Positions 9,472-17,956 of a stretch of DNA of 64,000 nt are shown here, piece by piece (position 1 is the stretch's first letter; the number at the start of each line of letters is the position of its first letter). The translations under genes and the position numbers were made by a program. Location of the stretch: the NCBI RefSeq assembly GCF_000427295.1, contig NZ_ATNM01000156.1, positions 90,940-154,939 of the forward strand, read 5' to 3'. The notes beneath the pieces were generated by a model, which saw nothing but the letters and a program-made list of their open reading frames with translations, searched no databases and was not told the DNA's origin. The DNA is from Cyclobacterium qasimii M12-11B. GTDB taxonomy: Bacteria > Bacteroidota > Bacteroidia > Cytophagales > Cyclobacteriaceae.

Positions 9472-9781
9472 GAGAGCTTATCGAGTGTTGGGATGTTAAG
9501 ATAATAAAATAATTTCTGATTGTCTGAGGATTGAAAAATAAATCGGATGGTAAATATTTAAACATCAGGTGTTTACTTGTGTTTAGTTTTAAAAGTAGGG
9601 CATAGTATTTTGTTGTAGGACTACTGAGAACCTTTCCAGGAAATAACCGAGATGACTTTACAATATCACTTCAAGAACCTATTGGAATGTTGGCGGTTTT
9701 TAAAGTAATCACCGTTTAATTACCTTTGGTCATCATATCAGCTGGAATGTCTTTCGTGCATCTGGCTAAAAGGAGAAAAAT
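9472..9781. other. intergenic region between divergent genes
   Basis: About 310 bp, AT-rich, between the serine hydrolase start and the DPP IV start. Apart from a TAnnTTTG element at 9721 I see no repeat, hairpin or coding frame. Confidence 0.6.
9721..9728 (+). promoter_or_regulatory. putative DPP IV gene promoter, -7 element
   Basis: TACCTTTG matches the Bacteroidota TAnnTTTG element and lies about 53 bp before the ATG at 9782. A T-rich GTTTTT occurs about 20 bp upstream where TTTG would be expected. A purine-rich AGGAGAAAAAT sits directly before the ATG. Confidence 0.45.
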
Positions 9782-11965
9782 ATGAAACGATACCTTAAAA
9801 TACAGGCCTTTTTGGCTTTTGTCTTACTCTTTACAACTAGTGGATTGGCACAGGATAATAAAAAATTAACACTTGAGGCGGTAATAAAAGACCAGGTTTT
9901 TGCACCTAAAACCGTTCAAGGCATCAACTGGATGAAGGATGGCAAATATTACAGTAGTTTAAAAACTGTGGTAGGTTTTTCACAGGTAGTGAAAATAAAT
10001 GTGGCTACCGGTGAGGAAAGTGATGTGTTGATTGATGGTCGGGAATTGGGGCTTAATTTTAGCAATTATGCCTTCAACCCGGAGGAGAGCATGGCCCTGC
10101 TGGAATCAGAGGTGGAACCCATTTATCGGAGATCGACCAAAGCAACCTATCATTTGCTTGACTTGAAAACAGGCACTCTAAAAGAATTGGAAAACGGGGA
10201 TAAAATTTCCTATGCCACCCTTTCGCCGGACAATCAGAAAGTCGCCTATGTAAAGGAGAACAACCTCTACTATTTGGACCTACAGACGGATGTTAAGGTG
10301 CAAGTGACCACGGATGGTGCCAAGAATGCAATTATCAACGGTGCTGCGGATTGGGTTTATGAAGAGGAATTCTCTATGTCCAAGACCTTTTTCTGGTCCA
10401 ATGATGGCAATAAACTGGCCTATATACGCTTTGATGAAAGAGAAGTGCCTGTCTTTAACATGCAAAAATGGGGAGCTTTGTATCCGGAAGATGAGCATTT
10501 TAAATATCCTAAGGCTGGGGAGAAGAATGCAGTTGTAAGTATTCAAATCTACCACCTGGAAAATGAGCAGACGCAAACTGTGGATACTGGTGCAGATACA
10601 GACATTTATCTGCCCAGAATGTATTGGGCAGCCGACAACCAAACACTTGCCATTATTCGCTTGAATAGACTGCAAAATCAGATGGATATCTTGTTTGCAG
10701 ACAGCCAAACAGGACAAACAAAAAACATTCTTTCTGAAACAGCAGCCAGCTATGTGGACATGGATTATAATGACAATTTTCTCTTTCTTCCCGATGGAGA
10801 AGGATTTATTGGCACCTCCGAAAAAGATGGTTTTAAACATGTCTATCAATATGATCTGGAAGGAAAGCTAATCCGTCAAATTACCAAAGGTGAATGGGAA
10901 GTAACTGAATTGGTGGCTGTAGACAGCAAAGCAGGGAAAGTATACTATGTGTCTACCGAACAGTCTCCACTGGAGAGACATTTTTATTCCATCAATTTAA
11001 ATGGGAAAAAGAAAAAGCTACTTAGTCCACAGGAAGGCACTCATTCCATTAATATGAGTCCTGATCAGCAATATTACATTGATGCTTACAGCACCGTTTC
11101 GCTACCCCTGCAAACGGTCTTGTATGATAAAAATGGAAAAGAGGTAAAGGTTCTCGAAAACAATCAAGCCCTTCAGGAAAAAATGCAGGAATATGCCTTT
11201 CTCCCCAAAGAATTTTTTGACTTTAAAACCATAGATGACACCAGTCTGAATGGCTTTATGATAAAACCTGTGACTTTCGACCCGTCGAAAACCTATCCTG
11301 TGCTCATGTATGTGTATGGCGGTCCAGGTTCTCAGAATGTAATGAACAACTGGGGAAGTACCCGTGACTGGTGGCACCAGCACCTGGCAACTGAGGGATA
11401 TATCGTGGTGTGCATAGACAATAGAGGTACCGGAGGAAGAGGAAGGGACTTTAAGCACAGCACCTACAATCAGTTGGGAAAACTGGAGACAGAAGATCAA
11501 ATCGCAGGGGCGAAGTACCTTGCAGAACTGCCCTATGTAGATGCAAGCCGGATTGGGATATGGGGATGGTCTTATGGGGGATACATGTCTTCGCTGGCAC
11601 TGATGATCGGCAATGAAACTTTCAAAACAGCAATGGCAGTAGCACCGGTAACTACCTGGAGGTACTATGACACCATTTATACCGAGCGCTTTTTACAGAC
11701 CCCTCAGTTAAACCCTGCCGGATACGATGACTTCAGTCCTATCAATCATGTAAACAAGCTCAATGGCAACTTTCTGTTGGTACATGGGACGGGCGATGAC
11801 AATGTTCACTTTCAAAACAGTGTTGCGTTGGTGGATGCACTTATCGCTGCAGACAAGCAGTTTGACAGTTTTTACTATCCCAATAGAAATCACGGGATAC
11901 ACGGTGGAAATACCACCTGGCACCTGTATAAAATGTTGACCAATTATGTGAAGGACAAATTGTAA
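9782..11965 (+). CDS. dipeptidyl peptidase IV (S9B prolyl oligopeptidase family)
   Basis: 727 residues, typical for DPP IV. A signal peptide ending near SGLAQ marks it as periplasmic or secreted. The N-terminal beta-propeller includes the DWVYEEEF motif near residue 190, whose glutamates bind the substrate amino terminus in DPP IV and separate it from oligopeptidases. The C-terminal hydrolase domain holds the nucleophile GWSYGG (Ser about 596), the acid in HGTGDDNVH (about 671) and His in NRNHGIHGG (about 702). It should release X-Pro or X-Ala dipeptides from peptide N-termini. Stand-alone gene. Confidence 0.93.
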   Translation: MKRYLKIQAFLAFVLLFTTSGLAQDNKKLTLEAVIKDQVFAPKTVQGINWMKDGKYYSSLKTVVGFSQVVKINVATGEESDVLIDGRELGLNFSNYAFNPEESMALLESEVEPIYRRSTKATYHLLDLKTGTLKELENGDKISYATLSPDNQKVAYVKENNLYYLDLQTDVKVQVTTDGAKNAIINGAADWVYEEEFSMSKTFFWSNDGNKLAYIRFDEREVPVFNMQKWGALYPEDEHFKYPKAGEKNAVVSIQIYHLENEQTQTVDTGADTDIYLPRMYWAADNQTLAIIRLNRLQNQMDILFADSQTGQTKNILSETAASYVDMDYNDNFLFLPDGEGFIGTSEKDGFKHVYQYDLEGKLIRQITKGEWEVTELVAVDSKAGKVYYVSTEQSPLERHFYSINLNGKKKKLLSPQEGTHSINMSPDQQYYIDAYSTVSLPLQTVLYDKNGKEVKVLENNQALQEKMQEYAFLPKEFFDFKTIDDTSLNGFMIKPVTFDPSKTYPVLMYVYGGPGSQNVMNNWGSTRDWWHQHLATEGYIVVCIDNRGTGGRGRDFKHSTYNQLGKLETEDQIAGAKYLAELPYVDASRIGIWGWSYGGYMSSLALMIGNETFKTAMAVAPVTTWRYYDTIYTERFLQTPQLNPAGYDDFSPINHVNKLNGNFLLVHGTGDDNVHFQNSVALVDALIAADKQFDSFYYPNRNHGIHGGNTTWHLYKMLTNYVKDKL

Positions 11966-11980
11966 GTTGAAATTGTTGCC

Positions 11981-12041
11981 TCTGGTCTAAGTTTAGCAAA
12001 GCGTAACTTAGATCTAAAATGAGAAAGTTTTCAACTTTCAT
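11981..12041 (+). repeat. REP-like element, orientation A, left arm of a miniature element
   Basis: Begins TCTGGTCTAAGTTTAGC and ends in a hairpin GAAAGTT-TTC-AACTTTC. It is a diverged copy of the element at 13178-13240 and an inverted copy of that at 12113-12183. Together with the latter it bounds a 71-bp spacer that resembles the two ends of the RAYT element (see findings). Confidence 0.8.
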
Positions 12042-12112
12042 AAACTAGCCTCAGGTGGTAAATTATAAGGTTTAATTCAGTTTTTTTATTTGGAGTGATA
12101 AGTATGTTGTAA

Positions 12113-12183
12113 ACCCACTCAAGTTGAAAACTTTCGACATGATGAGACGAAGTTACCGCTATCGCTCAAACTTCGACCAGTAA
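12113..12183 (-). repeat. REP-like element, orientation B, right arm of a miniature element
   Basis: Starts ACCCACTCAAGTTGAAAAC and ends CTTCGACCAGTAA. The same 71-bp sequence recurs at 13089-13159 and 13884-13954 with only a few substitutions. It contains the hairpin arms CGAAGTT and AACTTCG. It is the reverse complement of orientation A. Confidence 0.85.
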
Positions 12184-12218
12184 AGGAAAAGAGTACAAAG
12201 TAGGGTTATTTACCAAAG

Positions 12219-13042
12219 ATGATATATACAGGCAAGCAAAACGAATATTTTGAAATTCAATCCATTGACTCTTCTAACTGTAAACACCTGTTAGAAAGTC
12301 AACCGGAGGTTTTGAAATTGATCTGGTTTACCTCAGACAATAACAAACTGCTGATAGATGGTATTCCTTATACTTTCCATAAAAATGAACTGCTAAGCTT
12401 GTCCCAGCTCAACAAACTAGAATATGAGAAAATCAATTCCATCAATTTATTAAGGTTCAACCGACAGTTTTATTGCATTTTGGATCACGACAGTGAGGTC
12501 AGTTGCAAAGGGGTGTTGTATTATGGAGCTGCGACTCCGCCCATAATAAAGGCAGAAGACAAGGAACTGGAAATATTGGAAACTGCCTGGAAAATGGCCG
12601 TATTGGAATTTGAAATGAAGGATGACCTTCAATTAGAGATGCTTCAGATGATGCTTAAAAGGATACTTATTCTGTGTACCCGTATTTTCAAGAGGCAAAA
12701 ATTTCATGAAAGCCCTACGCCCAAACAAAATGATTTGTTTAGGGAATTTAATTTTTGGTGGAAATGCATTTTAGGGAAAAACATACTGTGGCTGAATATT
12801 CAGAATTGCTATTTAAAGCCCCTAAAACCATTTCCAACACCTTCAAAAAGTTATGTGAGAAAACACCCTTGCAGGTCATTCAGGAAAGAATTGTACTTGA
12901 AGCACGTAGGATGTTGTATTACACCGATAAGGATGTTTCGGAGATTGGCTATGAATTGGGCTTTCAGGACATACAATCGTTTAGTAGGTTCTTTAAAAAT
13001 CAAGAGGGACTGTCTCCTACAGATTTCAGGGAGAAAAAATAA
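12219..13042 (+). CDS. AraC-family transcriptional regulator, frame broken
   Basis: The first frame reads a sensor-like N-terminal part (about 178 residues, no recognised domain) and then runs out of frame to 13088. The frame entered at 12755 encodes a clear AraC HTH: AEYSELLFKAPKTISNTFKK, then VSEIGYELGFQDIQSFSRFFK with the usual two helix-turn-helix units. One extra T in the T5 run at 12752-12756 joins them as REFNFLVEMHF, giving about 274 residues. DNA-binding regulator; target unknown. It is bracketed on both sides by REP-like elements, and may be chance cargo between them. Confidence 0.82.
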
Positions 13043-13059
13043 TACAGGATTTACCTTTT

Positions 13060-13084
13060 CTGGTTTAAGTTTAGCAGAGCGTAA
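13060..13084 (+). repeat. truncated REP-like element, orientation A
   Basis: Only the first 25 bp of orientation A remain (CTGGTTTAAGTTTAGCAGAG and a few more). It is followed 4 bp later by a full B element, so this is another A-B unit with nearly all its spacer deleted. Confidence 0.75.
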
Positions 13085-13088
13085 ATAG

Positions 13089-13159
13089 ACCCACTCAAGT
13101 TGAAAACTTTCGACAAGATAGGACGAAGTTACCGCTATCGCTCAAACTTCGACCAGTAA
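13089..13159 (-). repeat. REP-like element, orientation B
   Basis: 71-bp copy almost identical to 13884-13954. It contains the CGAAGTT...AACTTCG hairpin and the AAGTT-GAA-AACTT hairpin. Confidence 0.88.
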
Positions 13160-13177
13160 AAACAAAAGGATTGTCCC

Positions 13178-13240
13178 TACTGGTTTAAGTTTAGCGGAGC
13201 GTAACTTAGACCTAATATGATGAAAGTTTTCAACTTTCAT
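13178..13240 (+). repeat. REP-like element, orientation A, left boundary of the RAYT unit
   Basis: Starts TACTGGTTTAAGTTTAGCG. It ends in a perfect hairpin of 9-bp arms ATGAAAGTT and AACTTTCAT around a TTC loop. Its end is 9 bp from the stop codon of the RAYT gene. With the B element at 13884-13954 it forms an inverted pair around that gene. Confidence 0.88.
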
Positions 13241-13249
13241 AACCAATAT

Positions 13250-13798
13250 TCAGGTAGCAAAAATAATAGGTATAATTCCCTTCTCACCTGCATAGTCTAT
13301 GGCACTGCTATATTGGAAATGTTCAGGTAATGCTACCAGTCCGGCTTCTACAGGGTTTTGATGGAGGTAATCCAATCGCTGTTTCAGCATTTTTGCATTA
13401 GAAATTTCTATAGGGTGGTTGCTTTGTTGCCAGAATTGAAATTTTTCGTTGTTGGCGTTTCTTTTGCCTGCTCTGCCAAACATCCAAAGCATCCATTCTT
13501 TTCTGCTTTCTTTTGGGTTTTCGGCAATCGATTTTAACAAAGCTTTGGAGGTATGCCGCTTCAAGTCCCTTAAAATGTCCGATAGGATATTGTTTTCAGA
13601 ACTAATGATAAGGTGAACATGGCTAGGCATTATGCACCAAGCATACAATTCTAGTCCTTTGTTTTTGCTACAAAAAATCAGAGAATCTACGATAATTTCG
13701 AAGTATAATTTTCTCGTAAATACATCTATCCAGTTAACGGTGGCAAAACTTACAAAATAAAGTTCACGAGAATCATGGAAAACATATTTTCTGCCCAT
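13250..13798 (-). CDS. REP-associated tyrosine transposase (RAYT, Y1/HUH family)
   Basis: 182 residues and apparently intact. The HUH metal motif is in MPSHVHLIISS near residue 58. The catalytic tyrosine lies in the C-terminal LDYLHQNPVEAGLV segment, the signature of the TnpA-REP/Y1 branch related to IS200/IS605. These single-strand endonucleases cut and join at REP palindromes and are domesticated in many genomes. The gene sits between an A element (13178-13240) and an inverted B element (13884-13954), the arrangement expected of a REPtron. No accessory tnpB is present. Confidence 0.92.
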   Translation of the reverse strand: MGRKYVFHDSRELYFVSFATVNWIDVFTRKLYFEIIVDSLIFCSKNKGLELYAWCIMPSHVHLIISSENNILSDILRDLKRHTSKALLKSIAENPKESRKEWMLWMFGRAGKRNANNEKFQFWQQSNHPIEISNAKMLKQRLDYLHQNPVEAGLVALPEHFQYSSAIDYAGEKGIIPIIFAT

Positions 13799-13883
13799 AA
13801 AACGATCATGTCTAGATTTTTGAAATTAACTTTAGCAATGAGGTTTCAAACTATTATAATTTAGTGAAAATATTGATGTTTTG

Positions 13884-13954
13884 ACCCACTCAAGTTGAAA
13901 ACTTTCGACAAGATAGGACGAAGTTACCGCTATCGCTCAAACTTCGACCAGTAA
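13884..13954 (-). repeat. REP-like element, orientation B, right boundary of the RAYT unit
   Basis: 71-bp copy of the B element, 85 bp upstream of the RAYT start codon and inverted relative to the A element at 13178-13240. Confidence 0.88.
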
Positions 13955-14030
13955 GGAAACCTTACTGTTTAGCCAATCAATAGATCACTTTGGCCTTATT
14001 GGTATCCTGTGGTCACAGCAAAAATGATGC

Positions 14031-14564
14031 TTATAGAGGATAAAATCCCGACAACAGTATGGAAACTATTGCCGGTTCAATGAAAAGTGAATGGTTAAGG
14101 GTTTTTAAAATTGTCGCTAGATCAGCAGGGGAGTAGTTAATTGATTTAAGCGTTTTATTGTCTTCCTTGCGATAAACCAAGTAGACATCGTCTGTTTTTA
14201 TATAGTAGCAGTTCGTGCCTTTACTTTCGTAATGGGCTACAGTATCCATGGCTTCCTTTTCATTTTCACAAGCTTTGCTCATATTGGATCGTTGCACCTC
14301 GTCAAAAAGGGTTTTGAATTTATCTGCTAAGCCAAATTCCAATACAGCACCGGACAGTACATACTGTATATCACAGAGCGCATCAGCAACTTCTACCAAG
14401 TCATCATTGGCAATTGCTTCTTCCAATTCTTTTAGTTCTTCGGCTATTAAGGATACCCGAAGTTTGCACCTATTGGCCTCTGGTATTACCGGAGAGGGTA
14501 GTATAGGATGTTTGAAAGTTTGGTGAAAACGGGCTACAGCTGTTAAAGTTTGGGGATCTTTCAT
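14031..14564 (-). CDS. MazG-like nucleoside triphosphate pyrophosphohydrolase family protein
   Basis: The all-alpha NTP pyrophosphohydrolase motifs are present: SLIAEELKELEEAI (ExxE near residue 45) and VEVADALCDIQYVLSG (ExxxD) near 64. The product should hydrolyse nucleoside triphosphates or related compounds to the monophosphate and pyrophosphate. I use the ATG at 14564; the longer frame to 14615 adds an unrelated leader. The usual family ends shortly after SPADL. Here an A5 run (T5 at 14102-14106 on the plus strand) sits at that point, and one more base would give ILKNP and a stop at 14095. The last 20 or so residues are therefore doubtful. Confidence 0.82.
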   Translation of the reverse strand: MKDPQTLTAVARFHQTFKHPILPSPVIPEANRCKLRVSLIAEELKELEEAIANDDLVEVADALCDIQYVLSGAVLEFGLADKFKTLFDEVQRSNMSKACENEKEAMDTVAHYESKGTNCYYIKTDDVYLVYRKEDNKTLKSINYSPADLATILKTLNHSLFIEPAIVSILLSGFYPL

Positions 14565-14943
14565 GATAAAATTGTTTTTCAGCACCAAAGAAAAAAGGTC
14601 TGCTAATGAAAACAATCAAATCCTGATAAAATGAATAAAAAACATTTTGGATCATAGCTCACTCTTAAATTCGAATAAGGAAGTAAGCTTTAAAAAGCCA
14701 TTTAAGTACCGTTTCAGTTAATTAGGTGTAGTCAATTGTCGGCAGGTTCAGCATTTGTCCTGGCGTTGGAAAGTCTTTCGATTTTATTATTGTTATAAGC
14801 TGTTCGTAAACCACAGTTTATTAGTCTCTTATGGTTTCGGCTGAAATTATCCTTCATTCAAGCATTAATTTTCATTGCCATTATTGAAGCATTTTAAATT
14901 AAAATAATTATTATTAGCAGACTTTTACTTTCAGATAAGCCTT
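14565..14943. other. intergenic region between divergent genes
   Basis: About 380 bp between the pyrophosphohydrolase and the PhoH gene, transcribed away from each other. It must contain both promoters, but I see no exact TAnnTTTG element, strong hairpin or repeat. Confidence 0.5.
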
Positions 14944-16305
14944 ATGTTGAAAAAAACAACAAGTAGTGCCTCGAAAATTTTTGTGCTTGATACCTCGGTT
15001 ATTCTATATGACCACCACTCTATTCTGAATTTTGCTGAGCATGATGTAGTCATTCCCATTACAGTATTGGAAGAGTTGGATCAGTTTAAGAAAGGGAACG
15101 ATACTAAAAACTTTGAGTCCAGAGAATTTATTCGGCTTTTGGACAAGCTCTCCAAAGACCATATGATTCAACATTGGACCCCTTTAAATGGAAAAGGTAA
15201 AGGGTCCTTTAAAATAATGATGAATTCCGACAATAAGCTCAATGCAAATGAGATTTTTGGGGAGGAAAAGAATGATCATAGAATTCTAAATGCCGCACTA
15301 AGCTTAAAGGAGACCGAAAAAAACAGAAAGGTAGTCCTTGTCAGCAAGGACATTAACCTAAGACTTAAAGCCAAGTCATTGGATATTGCTGCTGAAGATT
15401 ATGAAACGGGCAAAATCAAGAATATAAGTGAAATAGAAAATACGGGGAAAGGCTTAATTGACAATTTAGACAATGAAATAATAAATAACCTTTACGAAAA
15501 AGGCGTACTTGAAGGCCAAGAAGTTTTTGGAAAAAGAAGGAAAAAACTACCAGAAAACAATACTTTTTATATTCTGAAAGGAGTGGAAAGCAACGCCTCT
15601 ATACTTGCTTTTTATCAAGCTGAACAAAACCTTTTTTCTAGGATTTCTAAATCAATTGCGTACAATATCAGTCCAAAAAATGCCGAACAGGCTTTTGCCC
15701 TTCATGCTATTTTGGATCCGGAAATTAAACTTCTGACCATTCAGGGTGTAGCAGGAACAGGAAAGACGCTTTTGGCTCTTGCGGGTGCTTTGGAGCAGCG
15801 CAAAGATTACAAGCAGATATTTTTAGCAAGACCTATTGTTCCTCTAAGCAACAAGGACATAGGATACTTGCCAGGCGACATCAAATCAAAGTTAAATCCT
15901 TATATGGAGCCGCTTTGGGACAATTTGAAGTTTATCCAAAACCAATACCAGGAAAGTGATAAGGAGTACCAGCGCATCACGGATATGATCAATCAGGAGA
16001 AACTGGTCATTCAGCCGCTTGCCTATATTCGTGGCCGTTCATTGTCTAATATTTTCTTTATCGTAGACGAAGCGCAGAACTTAACGCCTCATGAGGTAAA
16101 AACCATTATAAGTAGGGCCGGTGAAAACACGAAAATAGTTTTCACCGGTGATGTTTTTCAAATTGACACACCTTACCTGGATAGCCAGAGTAATGGCTTG
16201 TCCTACCTCATAGACAGAGCAAGGAATCATCCTCTTTATGCCCACATTAAATTGGAAAAAGGAGAAAGGTCTGAATTGGCCAATCTCGCTAATGAGTTGC
16301 TTTAA
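14944..16305 (+). CDS. PhoH family protein with N-terminal PIN domain
   Basis: 453 residues. The N-terminal PIN nuclease domain has acidic residues in FVLDTSVILYD and the EELDQFK segment. The PhoH ATPase follows: Walker A GVAGTGKTLLALAGA near residue 267 and Walker B FFIVDEAQNLTPHE near 376, then VFTGDVFQID. This PIN-PhoH architecture (PhoH2/YlaK type) is a predicted RNA helicase plus ribonuclease acting in the cytoplasm. Its stop lies 9 bp from the stop of the convergent response regulator gene. Confidence 0.92.
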   Translation: MLKKTTSSASKIFVLDTSVILYDHHSILNFAEHDVVIPITVLEELDQFKKGNDTKNFESREFIRLLDKLSKDHMIQHWTPLNGKGKGSFKIMMNSDNKLNANEIFGEEKNDHRILNAALSLKETEKNRKVVLVSKDINLRLKAKSLDIAAEDYETGKIKNISEIENTGKGLIDNLDNEIINNLYEKGVLEGQEVFGKRRKKLPENNTFYILKGVESNASILAFYQAEQNLFSRISKSIAYNISPKNAEQAFALHAILDPEIKLLTIQGVAGTGKTLLALAGALEQRKDYKQIFLARPIVPLSNKDIGYLPGDIKSKLNPYMEPLWDNLKFIQNQYQESDKEYQRITDMINQEKLVIQPLAYIRGRSLSNIFFIVDEAQNLTPHEVKTIISRAGENTKIVFTGDVFQIDTPYLDSQSNGLSYLIDRARNHPLYAHIKLEKGERSELANLANELL

Positions 16306-16314
16306 AATAGTAGC

Positions 16315-17070
16315 TTAACTCTCAGTTATGGTGTTGAGTTTCGCCAGGAAGCTATTGTAATATTGTCTTCCTACTTGTACTATATCGCCTGTTCTCAGGT
16401 TGATCTCTTTGGTATTGAAGCTTTCTATTTGAGCCAATTGAACGATGTAAGATTTTTGAACCCTCAAAAATAAATTGGAAGGTAATTTCTCTTCCATATC
16501 CTTCATTGATTTCCGGATCGTAAAGTTTCTGTTTTTGGAGAAGATGGTTACCATGTTACCATTGGCCTCGACATAATAGATATCGCTGTAATCTACCCTT
16601 TCAAAACTATTGTCTGCTTTGATATAAACGGCGTCTACCACAAGGTAGGGGCTTTCCGCTATTTTGGAAGATGCGCCTTCAGAGGTAGTAGGTCTTGTTC
16701 TTTGATTGTAAAGTACAATTTCCACCATTGCATGGATGTCATTGCTGTTGAAAGGCTTGACAATAAATCCTGCAGGATGTGTTCTCTTGGCCCTTTCTAT
16801 AATGGCTGGATCACTATATGATGTAACATAAACTATTGGAGCATCCACCATTTGCTGGATTATTTCGCCCAATTCTATTCCATCCTTATCGCCTTTTAAC
16901 TTGATATCCATAAATACCATGTCAGGGCGGTATTTTTTCACCACTTTGATGGCCTGATTTGCAGAATTGGCAATGTCTATGTTTACATAACCTAAAAGTT
17001 GTAAAATTTCTTCAATATTTTCGGAAATGTTTACATCATCCTCAACGATCAGTATCCGTTCTTCTTTCAT
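16315..17070 (-). CDS. LytTR-type response regulator (orphan)
   Basis: 251 residues. An N-terminal receiver domain has the acidic pair in ILIVEDDVN, the phospho-acceptor Asp in DMVFMDIKLKG near residue 55, Thr/Ser in VYVTSYSD and Lys in GFIVKPF. A LytTR DNA-binding domain (DIYYVEANGNMVTIFSK) fills the C-terminal 100 residues. It binds DNA as a beta-domain regulator. No kinase is adjacent in the same transcript; the kinase/regulator pair at 17200-18996 lies 130 bp upstream. Confidence 0.9.
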   Translation of the reverse strand: MKEERILIVEDDVNISENIEEILQLLGYVNIDIANSANQAIKVVKKYRPDMVFMDIKLKGDKDGIELGEIIQQMVDAPIVYVTSYSDPAIIERAKRTHPAGFIVKPFNSNDIHAMVEIVLYNQRTRPTTSEGASSKIAESPYLVVDAVYIKADNSFERVDYSDIYYVEANGNMVTIFSKNRNFTIRKSMKDMEEKLPSNLFLRVQKSYIVQLAQIESFNTKEINLRTGDIVQVGRQYYNSFLAKLNTITES

Positions 17071-17199
17071 TTCTAAACTGTTTTGTAATTGAAAAATAAT
17101 AGTTTCAGTGCTGTAACGAAATCTACAAATTAAAATACAAATAAAAGCACAGAATAAACAATTAACTGATCATTTAATTGTACTATTTTAGTTTTAAAG

Positions 17200-17934
17200 C
17201 TACAGACTCATTAGATCTTTGAACCTGGCGGCCTGCCTTCTACTTACCTCTATTCGTTCTCCGCCTTTGAGTGTTACTACCAAACCGCCATTGAACCAGG
17301 GTTCTATAGTTTCTACCCAACTTAGGTTTATAATATGTTTTCTACTTGCTCTAAAGAAGGATTTCTCGTCCAATCTTTCATCAAGCGCATTAAGTGACTT
17401 GTGAATCATAGGCTTATTTTTTTCAAAATATACCTTGATATAATTCCCGTCAGATTCAAAAAGTCGAACATTCGCCAATTTTACAAACCAACATTTATCT
17501 CCATCTTTAACAAAGACCTGGTCGTTTAAAGCAAGCTTGTCTTTAGGAGCATCAGTTGTGAATTCGTCCTCTTTCTTTAATTCCTCAAGTTTTTTCTCAA
17601 GCTTTTTTAAGGTCTCGGTTAATCTTTCCGGTTCAATTGGCTTCAGTAAATAGTCGAGTGCATTTACCTGAAAAGCCTGTAGCGCAAATTCATCATAAGC
17701 GGTAATAAATACGACCAAAGGAACATAGTCCAATTCCTCAAGAAGATCAAAACCAGTTTTCTCTGGCATTTGAATATCTAAAAAAACTACATCAGGCTGT
17801 AGGGATTCTATCTTTTCTTTGGCTTCATCTACATTTGGTGCTTCGCCGAGAATTTCTATGTTGTCATTTTGGCTGAGTAAGCTGATAAGCTCTTTTCTGG
17901 CCAATCTTTCATCATCTACTACTAATACGCGCAT
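17200..17934 (-). CDS. LytTR-family response regulator (LytR/AlgR type)
   Basis: 244 residues. Receiver domain with MRVLVVDDERLARKEL at the start, Asp in VVFLDIQMPEKTG near residue 54, VVFITAYDEFALQAF and the Lys in DYLLKPI. A charged linker (KKLEKKLEELKKEDE) follows, then the LytTR domain with VRLFESDGNYIKVYFE and SWVETIEPWFNGGLVV. Encoded 22 bp behind the histidine kinase, so the two form a two-component system. Confidence 0.93.
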   Translation of the reverse strand: MRVLVVDDERLARKELISLLSQNDNIEILGEAPNVDEAKEKIESLQPDVVFLDIQMPEKTGFDLLEELDYVPLVVFITAYDEFALQAFQVNALDYLLKPIEPERLTETLKKLEKKLEELKKEDEFTTDAPKDKLALNDQVFVKDGDKCWFVKLANVRLFESDGNYIKVYFEKNKPMIHKSLNALDERLDEKSFFRASRKHIINLSWVETIEPWFNGGLVVTLKGGERIEVSRRQAARFKDLMSL

Positions 17935-17956
17935 AATATCTATATTTTCCTCTAAA

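Noticed and set aside
12042..12112. A small gene or ncRNA between the REP arms
   Set aside because: The spacer is better explained as remnants of RAYT ends, and no promoter or hairpin is seen inside.
11981..13954. CRISPR array from the recurring repeats
   Set aside because: Repeats differ in orientation and spacing, are about 60-70 bp and no cas gene is present.
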